Shown: piece after piece, positions 8,193 to 15,754 of the stretch
Layout of the letters: each line of letters starts with the position of its first letter
How positions within the stretch are numbered: the stretch's first letter is position 1
From: Streptomyces sp. A 4/2
Lineage (GTDB): Bacteria > Actinomycetota > Actinomycetes > Streptomycetales > Streptomycetaceae
Length of the DNA stretch: 41,077 nt
Reading direction: 5' to 3'
Assembly (NCBI RefSeq): GCF_940670765.1
Contig: NZ_CALNVW010000013.1
Coordinates: 1 to 41,077, forward strand
Notes under the pieces: model-generated
What the model was told of the DNA's origin: nothing
The model's database searches: none
Seen by the model: only the letters and a program-made list of their open reading frames with translations
Program-made: the position numbers and the translations under genes

Positions 8193-8420
8193 ATGGCGAA
8201 GAACATCACGCTCAGGGCATACCTGGCACTCGGCACGTGGCGCGACACGGTCGTCTCCCGGATGCGGAGGCAGGCCGGGGACCGCGGGGCGAGCATCGTG
8301 GAGTACGGCGGGCTGCTGGTGATCGTGGCGCTGATCGTGGTGGCGGTGCGGGGGTTGGGGCTGCAGGGGATCATCTCCAAGGCGATCGGCACAGCCGTCA
8401 ACAGCATCACCGGGGGCTGA
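8193..8420 (+). CDS. flp: Flp-type pilin
   Basis: A 75-residue Flp/Fap pilin, the major subunit of the Tad pilus. A basic leader of about 33 residues (MAKNITLRAYLALGTWRD...) leads to the prepilin cleavage region GDRGASIVEYGGLLVIVALI, which holds the Glu-Tyr pair diagnostic of Flp pilins, then a single hydrophobic helix and a short tail ending in GG. ATG 8193 has AGGGG upstream. Processing needs a TadV-type prepilin peptidase, which is not in this window. The stop overlaps the start region of the next gene. Confidence 0.85.
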   Translation: MAKNITLRAYLALGTWRDTVVSRMRRQAGDRGASIVEYGGLLVIVALIVVAVRGLGLQGIISKAIGTAVNSITGG

Positions 8421-9022
8421 CGGCACGGCGGGCACACGGAGACCGGGGCCAGACGATTCTGATCTACGTTGCCGCCATCGGTGGCCTGCTCTTTCTGGCG
8501 TTCGCCTACTTCGCTTTCGCCCAAGCGGCGGTCGCTCGCGGCAGCGCCCAATCGGCCGCCGACGCGGCGGCATTGGCGGCGGCACAGAACGTACGGAACG
8601 AGATGGCCGACGGTTTGACCAACTCGCTCGGGCACTCCGACGCCTGGGTCGACTGGCTTCTCGGCAACGAGTCTGTTCCCGGCACGGGAGAAGCGGCGGC
8701 GGACCAGCTTGCCGCTGAGAACGGTGCCACGCTCGACGGGCTCACGCCGACCACGGTCAGGGGCTACCCCGCCTTCCGCGCAAGCGTCACGACACGTTCC
8801 ACGGTGGGCAAGTCGGTGATCCCCGGGACGGACAGCAGGCACGCCAAGGCGCATGCCGTCGCCATGATCGAGCCGCGTTGTTCGGCGACGCCGCCGAGTG
8901 ACCCGAAGCTCATCGAGTTCAACTGCGACGGCGGTCAGCACTGGAAGATCGATCCCAAGAATCTCGATGATGTCCAACTACCCCAACCGAAAGACCTGTT
9001 CGCCGTCCACCTGGCCGAGTAA
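8417..9022 (+). CDS. TadG-like protein with apparent CTG start
   Basis: About 201 residues. RRAHGDRGQTILIYVAAIGG, a membrane helix and the Ala-rich QAAVARGSAQSAADAAALAAAQ segment are the hallmark of the actinobacterial TadE/TadG-like family. A soluble domain with two cysteines (CSATPP..., FNCDGG) ends at TAA 9022. The start is the odd point. No ATG, GTG or TTG lies in frame near the expected N-terminus. CTG at 8417 overlaps the flp stop (CTGA) and gives the usual short basic leader, so I use it. An upstream in-frame ATG (8045 or 8090) would need a long N-terminus that merely shadows flp. Downstream, the first Met would remove the helix. Confidence 0.7.
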   Translation: MTARRAHGDRGQTILIYVAAIGGLLFLAFAYFAFAQAAVARGSAQSAADAAALAAAQNVRNEMADGLTNSLGHSDAWVDWLLGNESVPGTGEAAADQLAAENGATLDGLTPTTVRGYPAFRASVTTRSTVGKSVIPGTDSRHAKAHAVAMIEPRCSATPPSDPKLIEFNCDGGQHWKIDPKNLDDVQLPQPKDLFAVHLAE

Positions 9023-9035
9023 GGATGAGTTGTAG

Positions 9036-9623
9036 ATGAGCATGCGGCACACCTTGAAGGCCCGCAGGGCATTGACCGCCGTGGTGATCACGACGGGGTT
9101 GGTCCTTACGGTGGCGGGCTGCGGAGGCGACAGCGGTGGCAAGGGCAAGCCCGATGCTTCGACGTCAGGTCCCAAGTCAGAGGGGGACGGCAAGGCCAAG
9201 CCACCCGCAACGACACAGGACAAGGTGCTGGCGCAGGTCAAGGGCGGCGCCGACATCACGCTCACCATCACGTCCGCCGTTCGTGACCAGGGGGGATTCC
9301 TCACGGTGGACGGAACTGTGAAGAACGGAAGCGGGAAGTACTGGCTCGAACCCTCTTGGGCCGGTGACGAGCAAGAACTGGCAGGCAACTCCTCTTCCAT
9401 GGCAGGCGCGGCTCTGGTCGATCCGGCGGGCAAGAAGAAGTACCTCATCCTCCGTGACACCGACGGTCGTTGCCTCTGCACCAAGTTCACGGGCGGTATC
9501 CAGGCGGATGGGGAGCGGGCCTTCTACGCCCAGTTCCCCGCCCCGCCCGCCAGTACCAAGTCCGTCGAGTTCCAGATCGGCGACATGCCCCCCGCCACCA
9601 TCGACATCACCGATGGGCAGTGA
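9036..9623 (+). CDS. Secreted lipoprotein of the Tad locus
   Basis: A 195-residue lipoprotein of unknown function. The signal peptide (about residues 1-28) ends in the lipobox LTVAGC, so the Cys would be lipidated and anchor the protein on the outer face of the membrane. A Gly/Lys/Ser/Pro linker (about 30-60) leads to a beta-rich domain of about 130 residues (ADITLTITSAVRDQGGFLTV) resembling small extracellular Ig-like or DUF4352-type folds, with CLC at about 150. It sits 13 bases after the TadG gene and 3 bases before the OmpA gene, so it is probably cotranscribed and may hold the pilus base to the wall. Confidence 0.75.
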   Translation: MSMRHTLKARRALTAVVITTGLVLTVAGCGGDSGGKGKPDASTSGPKSEGDGKAKPPATTQDKVLAQVKGGADITLTITSAVRDQGGFLTVDGTVKNGSGKYWLEPSWAGDEQELAGNSSSMAGAALVDPAGKKKYLILRDTDGRCLCTKFTGGIQADGERAFYAQFPAPPASTKSVEFQIGDMPPATIDITDGQ

Positions 9624-9626
9624 CCG

Positions 9627-10265
9627 ATGAAACGACCCCGCCGCTCCGCGGCCACCCTCGCCGTCACCCTCCTCCTCACCGGCCTGTCCGTCACCGGCGC
9701 CCACGCCGCCGGGCCCACCCCCAGCACGCCCCCGGACAGCACCAGTTCGACCCCGCCGCCCACGATCGACCCGGCCGCCCCCGGCCTGAAGCTCGGCGAC
9801 GGCGCGACCCTCGCTCCCTCCAAGGTCCTCGACATCAAATCCGTCGTCGAGGACATGGGCGGTGACGAACGCCGCGAGGACACCAACGCCGACGTGACGT
9901 TCGCGCTCCAGGCGGAAGTCCTCTTCGCCAGGGACAGTCCCAAGCTCAACCCGGAGGCCAAGGCCCGGATCAAGGCCATCGCCGAGGAAGCGCTGGCCCA
10001 GCACGCCACCAAGGTCAGGGTCTTCGGCTTCACCGACAACCTCGGTTCGTACGAGCACGGCAAGATCCTCTCCAAGCGCCGCGCCGACTCCGTACAGCAG
10101 GAACTGGCCACCTCGCTCGGCTCCGACGTCACCTTCGACATCCGGGGGTACAGCGAGGACTACCCGATCGCGTCGAACGACACCGAAGAGGGCCGTACGA
10201 AGAACCGCCGCGTCGAGATCTCCTTCCCCCGGGGCGAGAAGCCCGGAGCGGGAGCGACGTCGTAG
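9627..10265 (+). CDS. Secreted OmpA-domain peptidoglycan-binding protein
   Basis: A 212-residue exported protein with a Sec signal (residues 1-27, ending AHA) and a Thr/Ser/Pro linker. The C-terminal OmpA/MotB domain (about 85-205) carries the signature TDNLGSYEHGKILSKRRADSV and the following GYSEDYPIASNDTEEGRTKNRRVEI, with the conserved Asp and Arg that contact diaminopimelate in this family. It probably binds peptidoglycan. As the last gene of the Tad operon it could anchor the apparatus to the wall, replacing the outer-membrane parts of Gram-negative systems. ATG 9627 follows the lipoprotein stop after 3 bases. Confidence 0.85.
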   Translation: MKRPRRSAATLAVTLLLTGLSVTGAHAAGPTPSTPPDSTSSTPPPTIDPAAPGLKLGDGATLAPSKVLDIKSVVEDMGGDERREDTNADVTFALQAEVLFARDSPKLNPEAKARIKAIAEEALAQHATKVRVFGFTDNLGSYEHGKILSKRRADSVQQELATSLGSDVTFDIRGYSEDYPIASNDTEEGRTKNRRVEISFPRGEKPGAGATS

Positions 10266-10440
10266 TGCACGTGTGGGATCTCAAGTTCGGTCTGCACGAT
10301 CTCACCGCCCGCTTCATATCGACTGCACTCCCAGCGAACTCGCCCACCGCGCACGCCACAGCGGACTGGCCGGCGAGCCCCGCCGTAACCCTTCCGACCA
10401 TGTCCGGGGCTACGCCTTCCTGCCCGTCCCACTCTCCGTG

Positions 10441-10473
10441 TGCGCGGATCACGGGTGAGCTAATATCCGCGCA
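10441..10473. promoter_or_regulatory. Inverted repeat and -10 box at the start of the DUF2461 gene
   Basis: TGCGCGGAT (10441-10449) and ATCCGCGCA (10465-10473) form a perfect 9-bp inverted repeat with a 15-base spacer. A -10-like TAATAT (10461-10466) lies 6 bases before the ATG at 10473, so the transcript may be leaderless. The repeat covers both the -10 box and the start codon. No clear ribosome site is present. Confidence 0.55.
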
Positions 10474-11105
10474 TGCGCGGACAGTTCACCGGCTGGCCGG
10501 AGCAGGCCATGGACGTGTTGTGGCAGCTCCAGGGCGAACCCACCCACGCGACCCGCGAGCGCTACCGCGCGGACCGCGAACGCCTGGTCCGGCAGCCGAT
10601 GATCGCCCTGCTCGACGAGGTCGCGGACACCGACCCCCGATACGAGGACTTCTCCGTCTGGCACTACCGCACCGACTCCTGGTGGTGGCAGCACCAGAGC
10701 GCGGTGATCCGGCTCGGCCGCAAGATCGAGATCGGACTGCGGTTCTCCCTGGACGGCCTGCGGATCCAGGGCGCCTGGTGGTACCCCGATCCCGGCCAGG
10801 TGGACATGTTCCGCAAAGCCGTGGCCTCCGAGGGGAGCGGCCGTGAACTGTCCGCCATCGTCGAGGACGTGCGGAAGAAGGGCTACGACATCTCCGGGGA
10901 CGTGATGAAACGCCCCCCGCGCGGCTATCCGACAGACCACTCCCGTACGAAGCTGCTGCGCCACCGTTCGCTGATCGCCGCCCGTCCTCTCGGCTGCGAG
11001 GCGTGGGTGCACACCCCCGAGGCGGTCGACAGGGTCCTCTCGGCCGCCGCCGACCTGGACGCCCTGCTGATGTGGCTGGTCCGCCACGTGAAGCGCGCCG
11101 CCTGA
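10473..11105 (+). CDS. DUF2461 family protein
   Basis: A 210-residue cytoplasmic protein matching the DUF2461 (TIGR02453) family: FTGWPEQAMDVLWQL at the N-terminus, a central WWWQHQSAVIRLG/AWWYPDPGQVDMFRKA segment, and the C-terminal KLLRHRSLIAARPLGCEAW motif. The biochemical function of the family is not established. The start is ATG 10473. It has its own probable promoter and is not obviously part of the Tad operon. It converges on the dehydrogenase gene that ends at 11213. Confidence 0.85.
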   Translation: MRGQFTGWPEQAMDVLWQLQGEPTHATRERYRADRERLVRQPMIALLDEVADTDPRYEDFSVWHYRTDSWWWQHQSAVIRLGRKIEIGLRFSLDGLRIQGAWWYPDPGQVDMFRKAVASEGSGRELSAIVEDVRKKGYDISGDVMKRPPRGYPTDHSRTKLLRHRSLIAARPLGCEAWVHTPEAVDRVLSAAADLDALLMWLVRHVKRAA

Positions 11106-11212
11106 CATCGCGAGGGCGCCGCGCGGCATGGGAGGAACCACACCCGTGCCGCCGGCACCCGCGCTCAGAAGGTGATGTGCACCCTTCAGTGCCGACCGGT
11201 CGAGCGGCCCCC

Positions 11213-12283
11213 TCAGGCCGACGTCGTCAGCGCCTCGCGGGTCACGGGATGGGCGAACTCCCGCCCGGCGCAGTAGCGTTCGATCTCGGCCAGGGCGCTG
11301 TGGGTGATGCGCTGGAGCTCACCGCCCAGGGAGCCCGCTATGTGCGGGGTCAGGAGGACGTTCGGGAGTGAGTACAGGGGTGAAGTCGCCGGCAGTACTT
11401 CGGGGTCGGTGACGTCCAGGACGGCGTGAATGCGTCCTGACGCAGCCTCGGTGGTCAGAGCCTCGGTGTCGATGAGTGAGCCCCGCCCGGTGTTGATCAG
11501 GGTGGCCCCGTCCCGCAGCAGCGACAGGCGGCGGGCATCCAGCAGATGGTAGGTCTCGGGCAGGGCGGGGGCGTGCAGGGAGACGACGTCGCAGGCGGCG
11601 AGCATCTCTTCGAGGTCGACGAGCCGGGCCCCCAGCGACCGGGCCCGCAGGGGGTCGAGGTGGGGATCGGCCACCAGCAGGTCGAGGTCGTAGGGGCGCA
11701 GGAGTTCCAGCACCCGGCGGCCCACCAGGGACGCGCCCACCACGCCGACGGTCCTGCGGTAGTTGCCGAGGCCGGGACAGTACGCGGACCAGTCCAGCGC
11801 GGTGCGGTGTTCGCGGTAGAGCCCGCTGATCTCCAGGACGCGCTTGTTGGCGAAGAGGACGGCCGCGACCGTGTACTCGGCAACGGGCAGGGCGTTGGCA
11901 GCCGCTGCCGTGGAGACGAGGAGTCCGCGGTCCCAACAGGCCTCCGTCACATGGTGTTTGACGCTTCCCGCAGCGTGCACGACCGCCTTCAGTGCGGGCA
12001 TGCGGGCCAGTACGGCGTGATCGAGCGGGGGACATCCCCAGGACGTGATGAGGAGTTCTACGGCTGCCAGGTCCGGTACCCGGTCGAAGTCCTCGAAGTT
12101 CTCGACGTCCTCGAAACCTTCGAAGTCCGCGAAGTCCTCGGCGACGAACTGCGGGTCGATGTCGACGTACCGTGCCAGCCGCTCGACCACGGCCGGCGGG
12201 AAGAGTACGTCGCGGTGTGCGCGGCCCATGGCGAACAGGGCGCGGGGGCGGGCCTGAGCGGACGGCAGCTGCGTGGATGGCAT
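11213..12283 (-). CDS. D-isomer-specific 2-hydroxyacid dehydrogenase
   Basis: An NAD-dependent 2-hydroxyacid dehydrogenase of about 356 residues that interconverts a 2-keto acid and a D-2-hydroxy acid. Near residue 160 the Rossmann motif GVVGASLVGRRV is followed by the acidic ADP. The catalytic Arg is in NTGRGSLID, the Glu in DPEVLP and the His in TPHIAGS. I choose ATG 12283 because TGAGGA lies just before it. ATG 12295, four codons earlier, has no ribosome site. The N-terminal domain holds a Phe/Glu/Asp repeat (FEDVENFEDF, plus 12083-12142) not usual in the family. It is the last gene of the ABC transporter operon and starts 22 bases after the permease stop, so it probably acts on a sugar-derived acid taken up by that system. 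Confidence 0.88.
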   Translation of the reverse strand: MPSTQLPSAQARPRALFAMGRAHRDVLFPPAVVERLARYVDIDPQFVAEDFADFEGFEDVENFEDFDRVPDLAAVELLITSWGCPPLDHAVLARMPALKAVVHAAGSVKHHVTEACWDRGLLVSTAAAANALPVAEYTVAAVLFANKRVLEISGLYREHRTALDWSAYCPGLGNYRRTVGVVGASLVGRRVLELLRPYDLDLLVADPHLDPLRARSLGARLVDLEEMLAACDVVSLHAPALPETYHLLDARRLSLLRDGATLINTGRGSLIDTEALTTEAASGRIHAVLDVTDPEVLPATSPLYSLPNVLLTPHIAGSLGGELQRITHSALAEIERYCAGREFAHPVTREALTTSA

Positions 12284-12305
12284 GGGAATCCTCATGGCGA
12301 TGGGC

Positions 12306-13256
12306 CTACTTGACGGCGCCGGCGGTCATGCCGGACTTCCAGAACCGCTGGAGCATCAGGAAGAGAACGACCAGGGGAGCCACGGACACCAGCGATCCGA
12401 CGACCGCCAGGAGGTAGTCCTGCGGGTGCCCCTGGGAGAGCGCGGAGGAGTACCAGACGTACAGCCCGAGGTTGACCGGGTAGAGCTTCTGGTTGGACAG
12501 CATCACCAAGGGCAGGAAGAAGCTGTTCCAGATCTGGGTGAACTGGAAGAGGAAGATGGTCACGAAGCCGGGCGAGATCATCGGGAGGGCGATGCGGCAG
12601 AAGGTCTTGAACTCGCCGGCCCCGTCCACCCGGGCGGCCTCCAGGACCTCGTTGGGGACGTAGGCCGCGCTGAAGACCCGGGCCAGATAGACCCCGAACG
12701 GGAACACGAGGCCGGGGACGAAGACGCCCCAGAAGGTGTTCACCAGGCCGACCTTGGCAGCGAGCAGGTACAGCGGGATGGCCATCGCGGTGCCGGGCAC
12801 CATCACACCCAGCAGGACGAAGGCGAAGAGCTTCTCCTTGCCGGGAAAGGCCAGCTTGTCGAACGCGTACCCGGCGGCCACGCTGAACACCGTGGCCAGC
12901 AGCGCGCCGATCCCGGCGTACAGGACCGTGTTGACCAGCCAGCGCAGGAAGATGCCGTGGTCGACCTCGAACAGGTGCCTGAGGTTGCCGAGGAGCGCGA
13001 AGTCGTGGCCCGGCGCGAAGCCGTTCGTGGCGAAGAGGTCCTGGCGGCTCTTGGTGGACGACAGGACCAGCCAGAGCATCGGCAGGAGTGTGTAGAGGGC
13101 GGCGAGACCCAGCATCGCGGTGACGCCGGTCCGGGACAGCAGGGCGGAGGGGCGCTTGCGGGGGCGCCGCGGACCGTCTCCGGGCCGCCTGTCCTCGCTC
13201 CGGTGGTCCACGGGCTCAACGGGCTTGGGGGGACTGGGCGTTGTGGTCATGGTCAC
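12306..13256 (-). CDS. Carbohydrate ABC transporter permease (MalG type)
   Basis: A 316-residue inner-membrane permease with six predicted helices and the EAA loop EAARVDGAGEFKTFCRIALP near residue 210, which contacts the ATPase. The GTG start at 13256 overlaps the stop of the partner permease (GTGA), and AGGAG lies six bases upstream. ATG 13250 is an alternative. The N-terminal 45 residues are Pro/Arg-rich and cytoplasmic. No ATPase gene is present nearby. Streptomyces sugar importers of this type commonly share the MsiK ATPase, which I assume here. Confidence 0.92.
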   Translation of the reverse strand: MTMTTTPSPPKPVEPVDHRSEDRRPGDGPRRPRKRPSALLSRTGVTAMLGLAALYTLLPMLWLVLSSTKSRQDLFATNGFAPGHDFALLGNLRHLFEVDHGIFLRWLVNTVLYAGIGALLATVFSVAAGYAFDKLAFPGKEKLFAFVLLGVMVPGTAMAIPLYLLAAKVGLVNTFWGVFVPGLVFPFGVYLARVFSAAYVPNEVLEAARVDGAGEFKTFCRIALPMISPGFVTIFLFQFTQIWNSFFLPLVMLSNQKLYPVNLGLYVWYSSALSQGHPQDYLLAVVGSLVSVAPLVVLFLMLQRFWKSGMTAGAVK

Positions 13257-14158
13257 GGCTGACTCCTGCTGCGCGAGAACCGGGTGACGAGGAACGACAG
13301 CGCGGCGGCGAACAGCGCGATGAGCAGCGAGGCGGCTGCGGCCAGGCCGAAGTCGTTGTGGGTGAAGGCGGCGGTCTGGACGTACATGTTGGGCGTCCAG
13401 CTGCTGCCGATCGAGCTGGAGGCGCTGTAGATCACCTTCGGCTCGGTGAAGAGCTGGACCGAGCCGATGACGGTGAACAGCACGGACAGGGCGATGGCCG
13501 GGCGGATCATCGGCACCTTGATCGACAGGGCGGTACGGATGCCGCCCGCACCGTCGATCTTCGCCGCGTCCAGGGTCTCGCGCGGCACCGACTGGAGGGC
13601 GGCGTAGAAGATGACCATGTTGTACCCGGTCCACTCCCAGACAGCGATGTTCGCCGTGGAGAACACCGCGTTGTCCGCCGAGAGGAAGCTGACGTCCAGG
13701 CCTCCGGAGTGGAGCAGGTCGATCACCGGGCTCAGCCCCGGGGTGTACAGGTAGACCCAGATGAGCGCCGCGATCAGACCGGGCACCGCGTGCGGGAGGA
13801 ACAGGGCCAGCTGGAAGAAGGCCCGCGCCCTGACCAGCGCCGAGTCCAGCAGCAGAGCGAGGACGAGCGCGCCGCCGATCATCACCGGGATGTAGATGGC
13901 GACGTACACGGCGATGGTGAGGAATCCGTTGCGGAACGCCGGGTCCGACAAGGCGTTCGTGTAGTTGTCCAGGCCTGCGAAGACGCTCTCGGTGCCGCCG
14001 AAACCGAGGCCGGAGGTGCGGGTGGTGAACAGGCTCATCCAGCCCGCGTAGACCAGCGGGGCGAGGGTGACGGCGGCGAAGAGGACGAAAAACGGTGCTA
14101 CGAGCAGCGCGGCAGTACGGCGCTGCGCGCGGGCTGACGGGCTTGCCATACCGGCCAT
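13253..14158 (-). CDS. Carbohydrate ABC transporter permease (MalF type)
   Basis: A 301-residue permease partner with six helices. The EAA-type loop is ETLDAAKIDGAGGIRTALSI (about residue 195). The start is ATG 14158 because AGGAAGG lies just before it. ATG 14173 adds five codons but has only the repeat array upstream. It forms the translocation pore with the overlapping downstream permease. A stem-loop and a tandem repeat separate it from the binding-protein gene. Confidence 0.92.
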   Translation of the reverse strand: MAGMASPSARAQRRTAALLVAPFFVLFAAVTLAPLVYAGWMSLFTTRTSGLGFGGTESVFAGLDNYTNALSDPAFRNGFLTIAVYVAIYIPVMIGGALVLALLLDSALVRARAFFQLALFLPHAVPGLIAALIWVYLYTPGLSPVIDLLHSGGLDVSFLSADNAVFSTANIAVWEWTGYNMVIFYAALQSVPRETLDAAKIDGAGGIRTALSIKVPMIRPAIALSVLFTVIGSVQLFTEPKVIYSASSSIGSSWTPNMYVQTAAFTHNDFGLAAAASLLIALFAAALSFLVTRFSRSRSQP

Positions 14159-14174
14159 TCCGGCCTTCCTCATG

Positions 14175-14214
14175 GAGATCGGGAGAGATCGGGAGAGATC
14201 GGGAGAGATCGGGA
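14175..14214. repeat. Four perfect 10-bp tandem repeats before permease gene
   Basis: GAGATCGGGA occurs four times head to tail (TCCCGATCTC in the sense of the operon). It lies in the untranslated spacer between the binding-protein stop and the permease start, just beyond the upstream alternative ATG at 14173. Confidence 0.9.
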
Positions 14215-14230
14215 GAGTGCGGGGGTGAGC

Positions 14231-14271
14231 GGCCGGATGTCCGTCCCGCCCGGCGGTCCGGGCATCCGGCC
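14231..14271 (-). terminator. Intercistronic stem-loop after binding-protein gene
   Basis: GGCCGGATG (14231-14239) and CATCCGGCC (14263-14271) form a perfect 9-bp stem around a 23-base GC-rich loop, 18 bases after the binding-protein stop codon. It has no U-tract. In sugar ABC operons such hairpins often partly terminate or protect the upstream message, giving more binding protein than permease. Confidence 0.65.
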
Positions 14272-14288
14272 CAGCAGGGGTTCGCGTC

Positions 14289-15593
14289 CTACGGGGCGAG
14301 CCGCATACCGCGGTGCTTGATGTCCTTGACGGTGGCCCGCTGTGCGCCGGCGAGGACGTCGGGAAGCGTCACCTTGCCCTCGGCGACCTTCGGGAGCCCG
14401 TCGACGAGGGAGGTGTTCGTGGTCCCCATGACCGGGCCCCACGTCCAGCCGGGCACGACCGCCGCGTAGGACTTGCTGCCCACGGCGTACACGTCCTGGC
14501 CGCCGAAGTAGTCCGTGGGGAACGCCGCCTTGGCGACGGGCACCAGCCGGGGATCGGCCGGGAACATGCTGCTCGTGCCGGAGGAGACCCATGCCTTCAT
14601 ACCCGCCGGGTCGGTGGTGATCCACTTGATGAACTCCGCAGCGGCGCCGCTGTTCCTGGCACCCTTCGGGATGACGAACGACGAGCCGCCGTACATGGCG
14701 GAGGCCGGCTTGCCGTCCCAGGTCGGGACCGGCGCCACCGCCCACTTGCCCGCCTGGTCGGCGACGGTCGCCTGCTGGGAACCCGCGCACCAGCTCGCAC
14801 AGACGTAGGCGACGGTCCGGTTCTGCTGGACGCTCGACCAGAACGGGTCGAGCGTACTCAGCGACTGGACGAGGCCCTGCCGGGCGAGGCCGCCCCAGTA
14901 GTCGGCCACCTTCCGGGCGGGAGCGTCGTCGAGCGATACCTTCCAGGCGTCCTGCTGCGTGGAGAACCACTTCGAACCGGCCTGCCAGGACAGCGCGCTC
15001 AGCAGTCCCGGGTTGTCGGTGAACAGGACTCCGCCACGCGCCTTCGGGTCGGCCTTCTTCACCCGTACGGTCATGTCCCGGTAGGCGTCCCACGTGGTGG
15101 GGACATCGATCCGGTGCTTCTTGAAGAAGTCCTTGCGGTAGTACAGCATCAGCGGCGCGGCGTCACGGGGCACACCCCAGGTCCGGCCCCCCAACTGGAC
15201 CAGTCTGCTCACCGACTTGGGGAAGTGGTCGTTCACCAGGGGGCCGAGGGTCTTGTCCAGGCTCTCCAGCTCGCCCTGCGTGGCGAACTCCGGCAGCTGC
15301 GGGTACTCGACCACCGCGACGTCCGGGACGGTACCGGCCTTCACGGCGTTCGTGAGCTTGGAGTAGTACTCCTGGCCCGAGGGCACCGACTCGAAGTTCA
15401 CCTTGATGCCGGGGTGGGTCCGGTTGAAGGCCTCGGCCACCTTGTCGGAGCCCTTGACGAAGGACCAGAAGGTGACCTCTCCGGTCTTCTTCTCCGCCGC
15501 GGATCCCGCGTGGTCCGAGCCCCCACAACCTGTGACGAGCAGGCCGAGTGCCGCGACGGAACAGACGACAGCTGTCAGACGTCTACGAAGCAT
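14289..15593 (-). CDS. Sugar ABC transporter substrate-binding lipoprotein
   Basis: A 434-residue extracellular solute-binding protein (family 1 type). From ATG 15593 the signal peptide runs to the lipobox LLVTGC, so the mature protein is a membrane-anchored lipoprotein. The fold is a bilobal sugar binder: EVTFWSFVKGSDKVAEAFN at the N-terminus, GVPRDAAPLMLYYRKDFF at about 145, and GGSSFVIPKGARNSGAAAEFIKW at about 310. Aromatic residues are plentiful, as expected for carbohydrate stacking. The ligand is not identifiable from sequence. The neighbouring polysaccharide lyase suggests an oligosaccharide with uronic acid. An in-frame ATG at 15635 exists but would put 14 odd residues before the signal peptide. 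Confidence 0.92.
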   Translation of the reverse strand: MLRRRLTAVVCSVAALGLLVTGCGGSDHAGSAAEKKTGEVTFWSFVKGSDKVAEAFNRTHPGIKVNFESVPSGQEYYSKLTNAVKAGTVPDVAVVEYPQLPEFATQGELESLDKTLGPLVNDHFPKSVSRLVQLGGRTWGVPRDAAPLMLYYRKDFFKKHRIDVPTTWDAYRDMTVRVKKADPKARGGVLFTDNPGLLSALSWQAGSKWFSTQQDAWKVSLDDAPARKVADYWGGLARQGLVQSLSTLDPFWSSVQQNRTVAYVCASWCAGSQQATVADQAGKWAVAPVPTWDGKPASAMYGGSSFVIPKGARNSGAAAEFIKWITTDPAGMKAWVSSGTSSMFPADPRLVPVAKAAFPTDYFGGQDVYAVGSKSYAAVVPGWTWGPVMGTTNTSLVDGLPKVAEGKVTLPDVLAGAQRATVKDIKHRGMRLAP

Positions 15594-15630
15594 TGATGTG
15601 CCACCGATCGTTCGCTTGGGTGTCACCTCA

Positions 15631-15659
15631 ATCATTCGTTACATACGACAGCCAGTCAA
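15631..15659 (-). promoter_or_regulatory. Candidate promoter of ABC transporter operon
   Basis: On the minus strand TTGACT (plus 15654-15659) and AATGAT (plus 15631-15636) are 17 bp apart. It is the best -35/-10 pair in the 161-bp gap between the binding-protein and regulator genes. The TTTCG-type operator begins 5 bp upstream of the -35 box. Confidence 0.5.
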
Positions 15660-15663
15660 TGGA

Positions 15664-15680
15664 TTCGCTTTCGTTTGTTT
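15664..15680. promoter_or_regulatory. DeoR-type operator candidate upstream of ABC operon
   Basis: TTCGCTTTCGTTTGTTT carries TTCG direct repeats typical of DeoR-family operators. It matches the minus-strand sequence at 20195-20210 (TTTCGCTTTCGTTCGT) at nearly every position. The adjoining DeoR-HTH regulator is the obvious candidate binder. Confidence 0.6.
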
Positions 15681-15691
15681 AAAGTGAAGCT

Positions 15692-15706
15692 ATGTGACAT
15701 CACTTG
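15692..15706. promoter_or_regulatory. Second shared motif, copy 1
   Basis: ATGTGACATCACTTG matches ATGCGACATCACTCG at 20136-20150 in 13 of 15 positions. Both copies lie next to a TTTCG-type operator, which suggests a second transcription factor or an extended operator. Confidence 0.45.
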
Positions 15707-15754
15707 GTCGGGTGTTGACCCGCCGTTGTGTTGACCCGCCGTTGTGTCGGTCCG

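Noticed and set aside
7883..8416. Upstream extension of the TadG frame from ATG 7883
   Set aside because: It would overlap the whole flp gene in another frame and has no family-like sequence before the RRAHGDRGQ leader.
11144..11158. Short GTGCC/GGCAC hairpin between the DUF2461 and dehydrogenase genes
   Set aside because: The stem is only 5 bp with a 3-base loop and no U-run, which is too weak to call a terminator.
12273..13262. Plus-strand open frame opposite the ABC permease
   Set aside because: Glu/Gly/His/Gln-rich shadow composition. The minus frame has six helices and the EAA loop.
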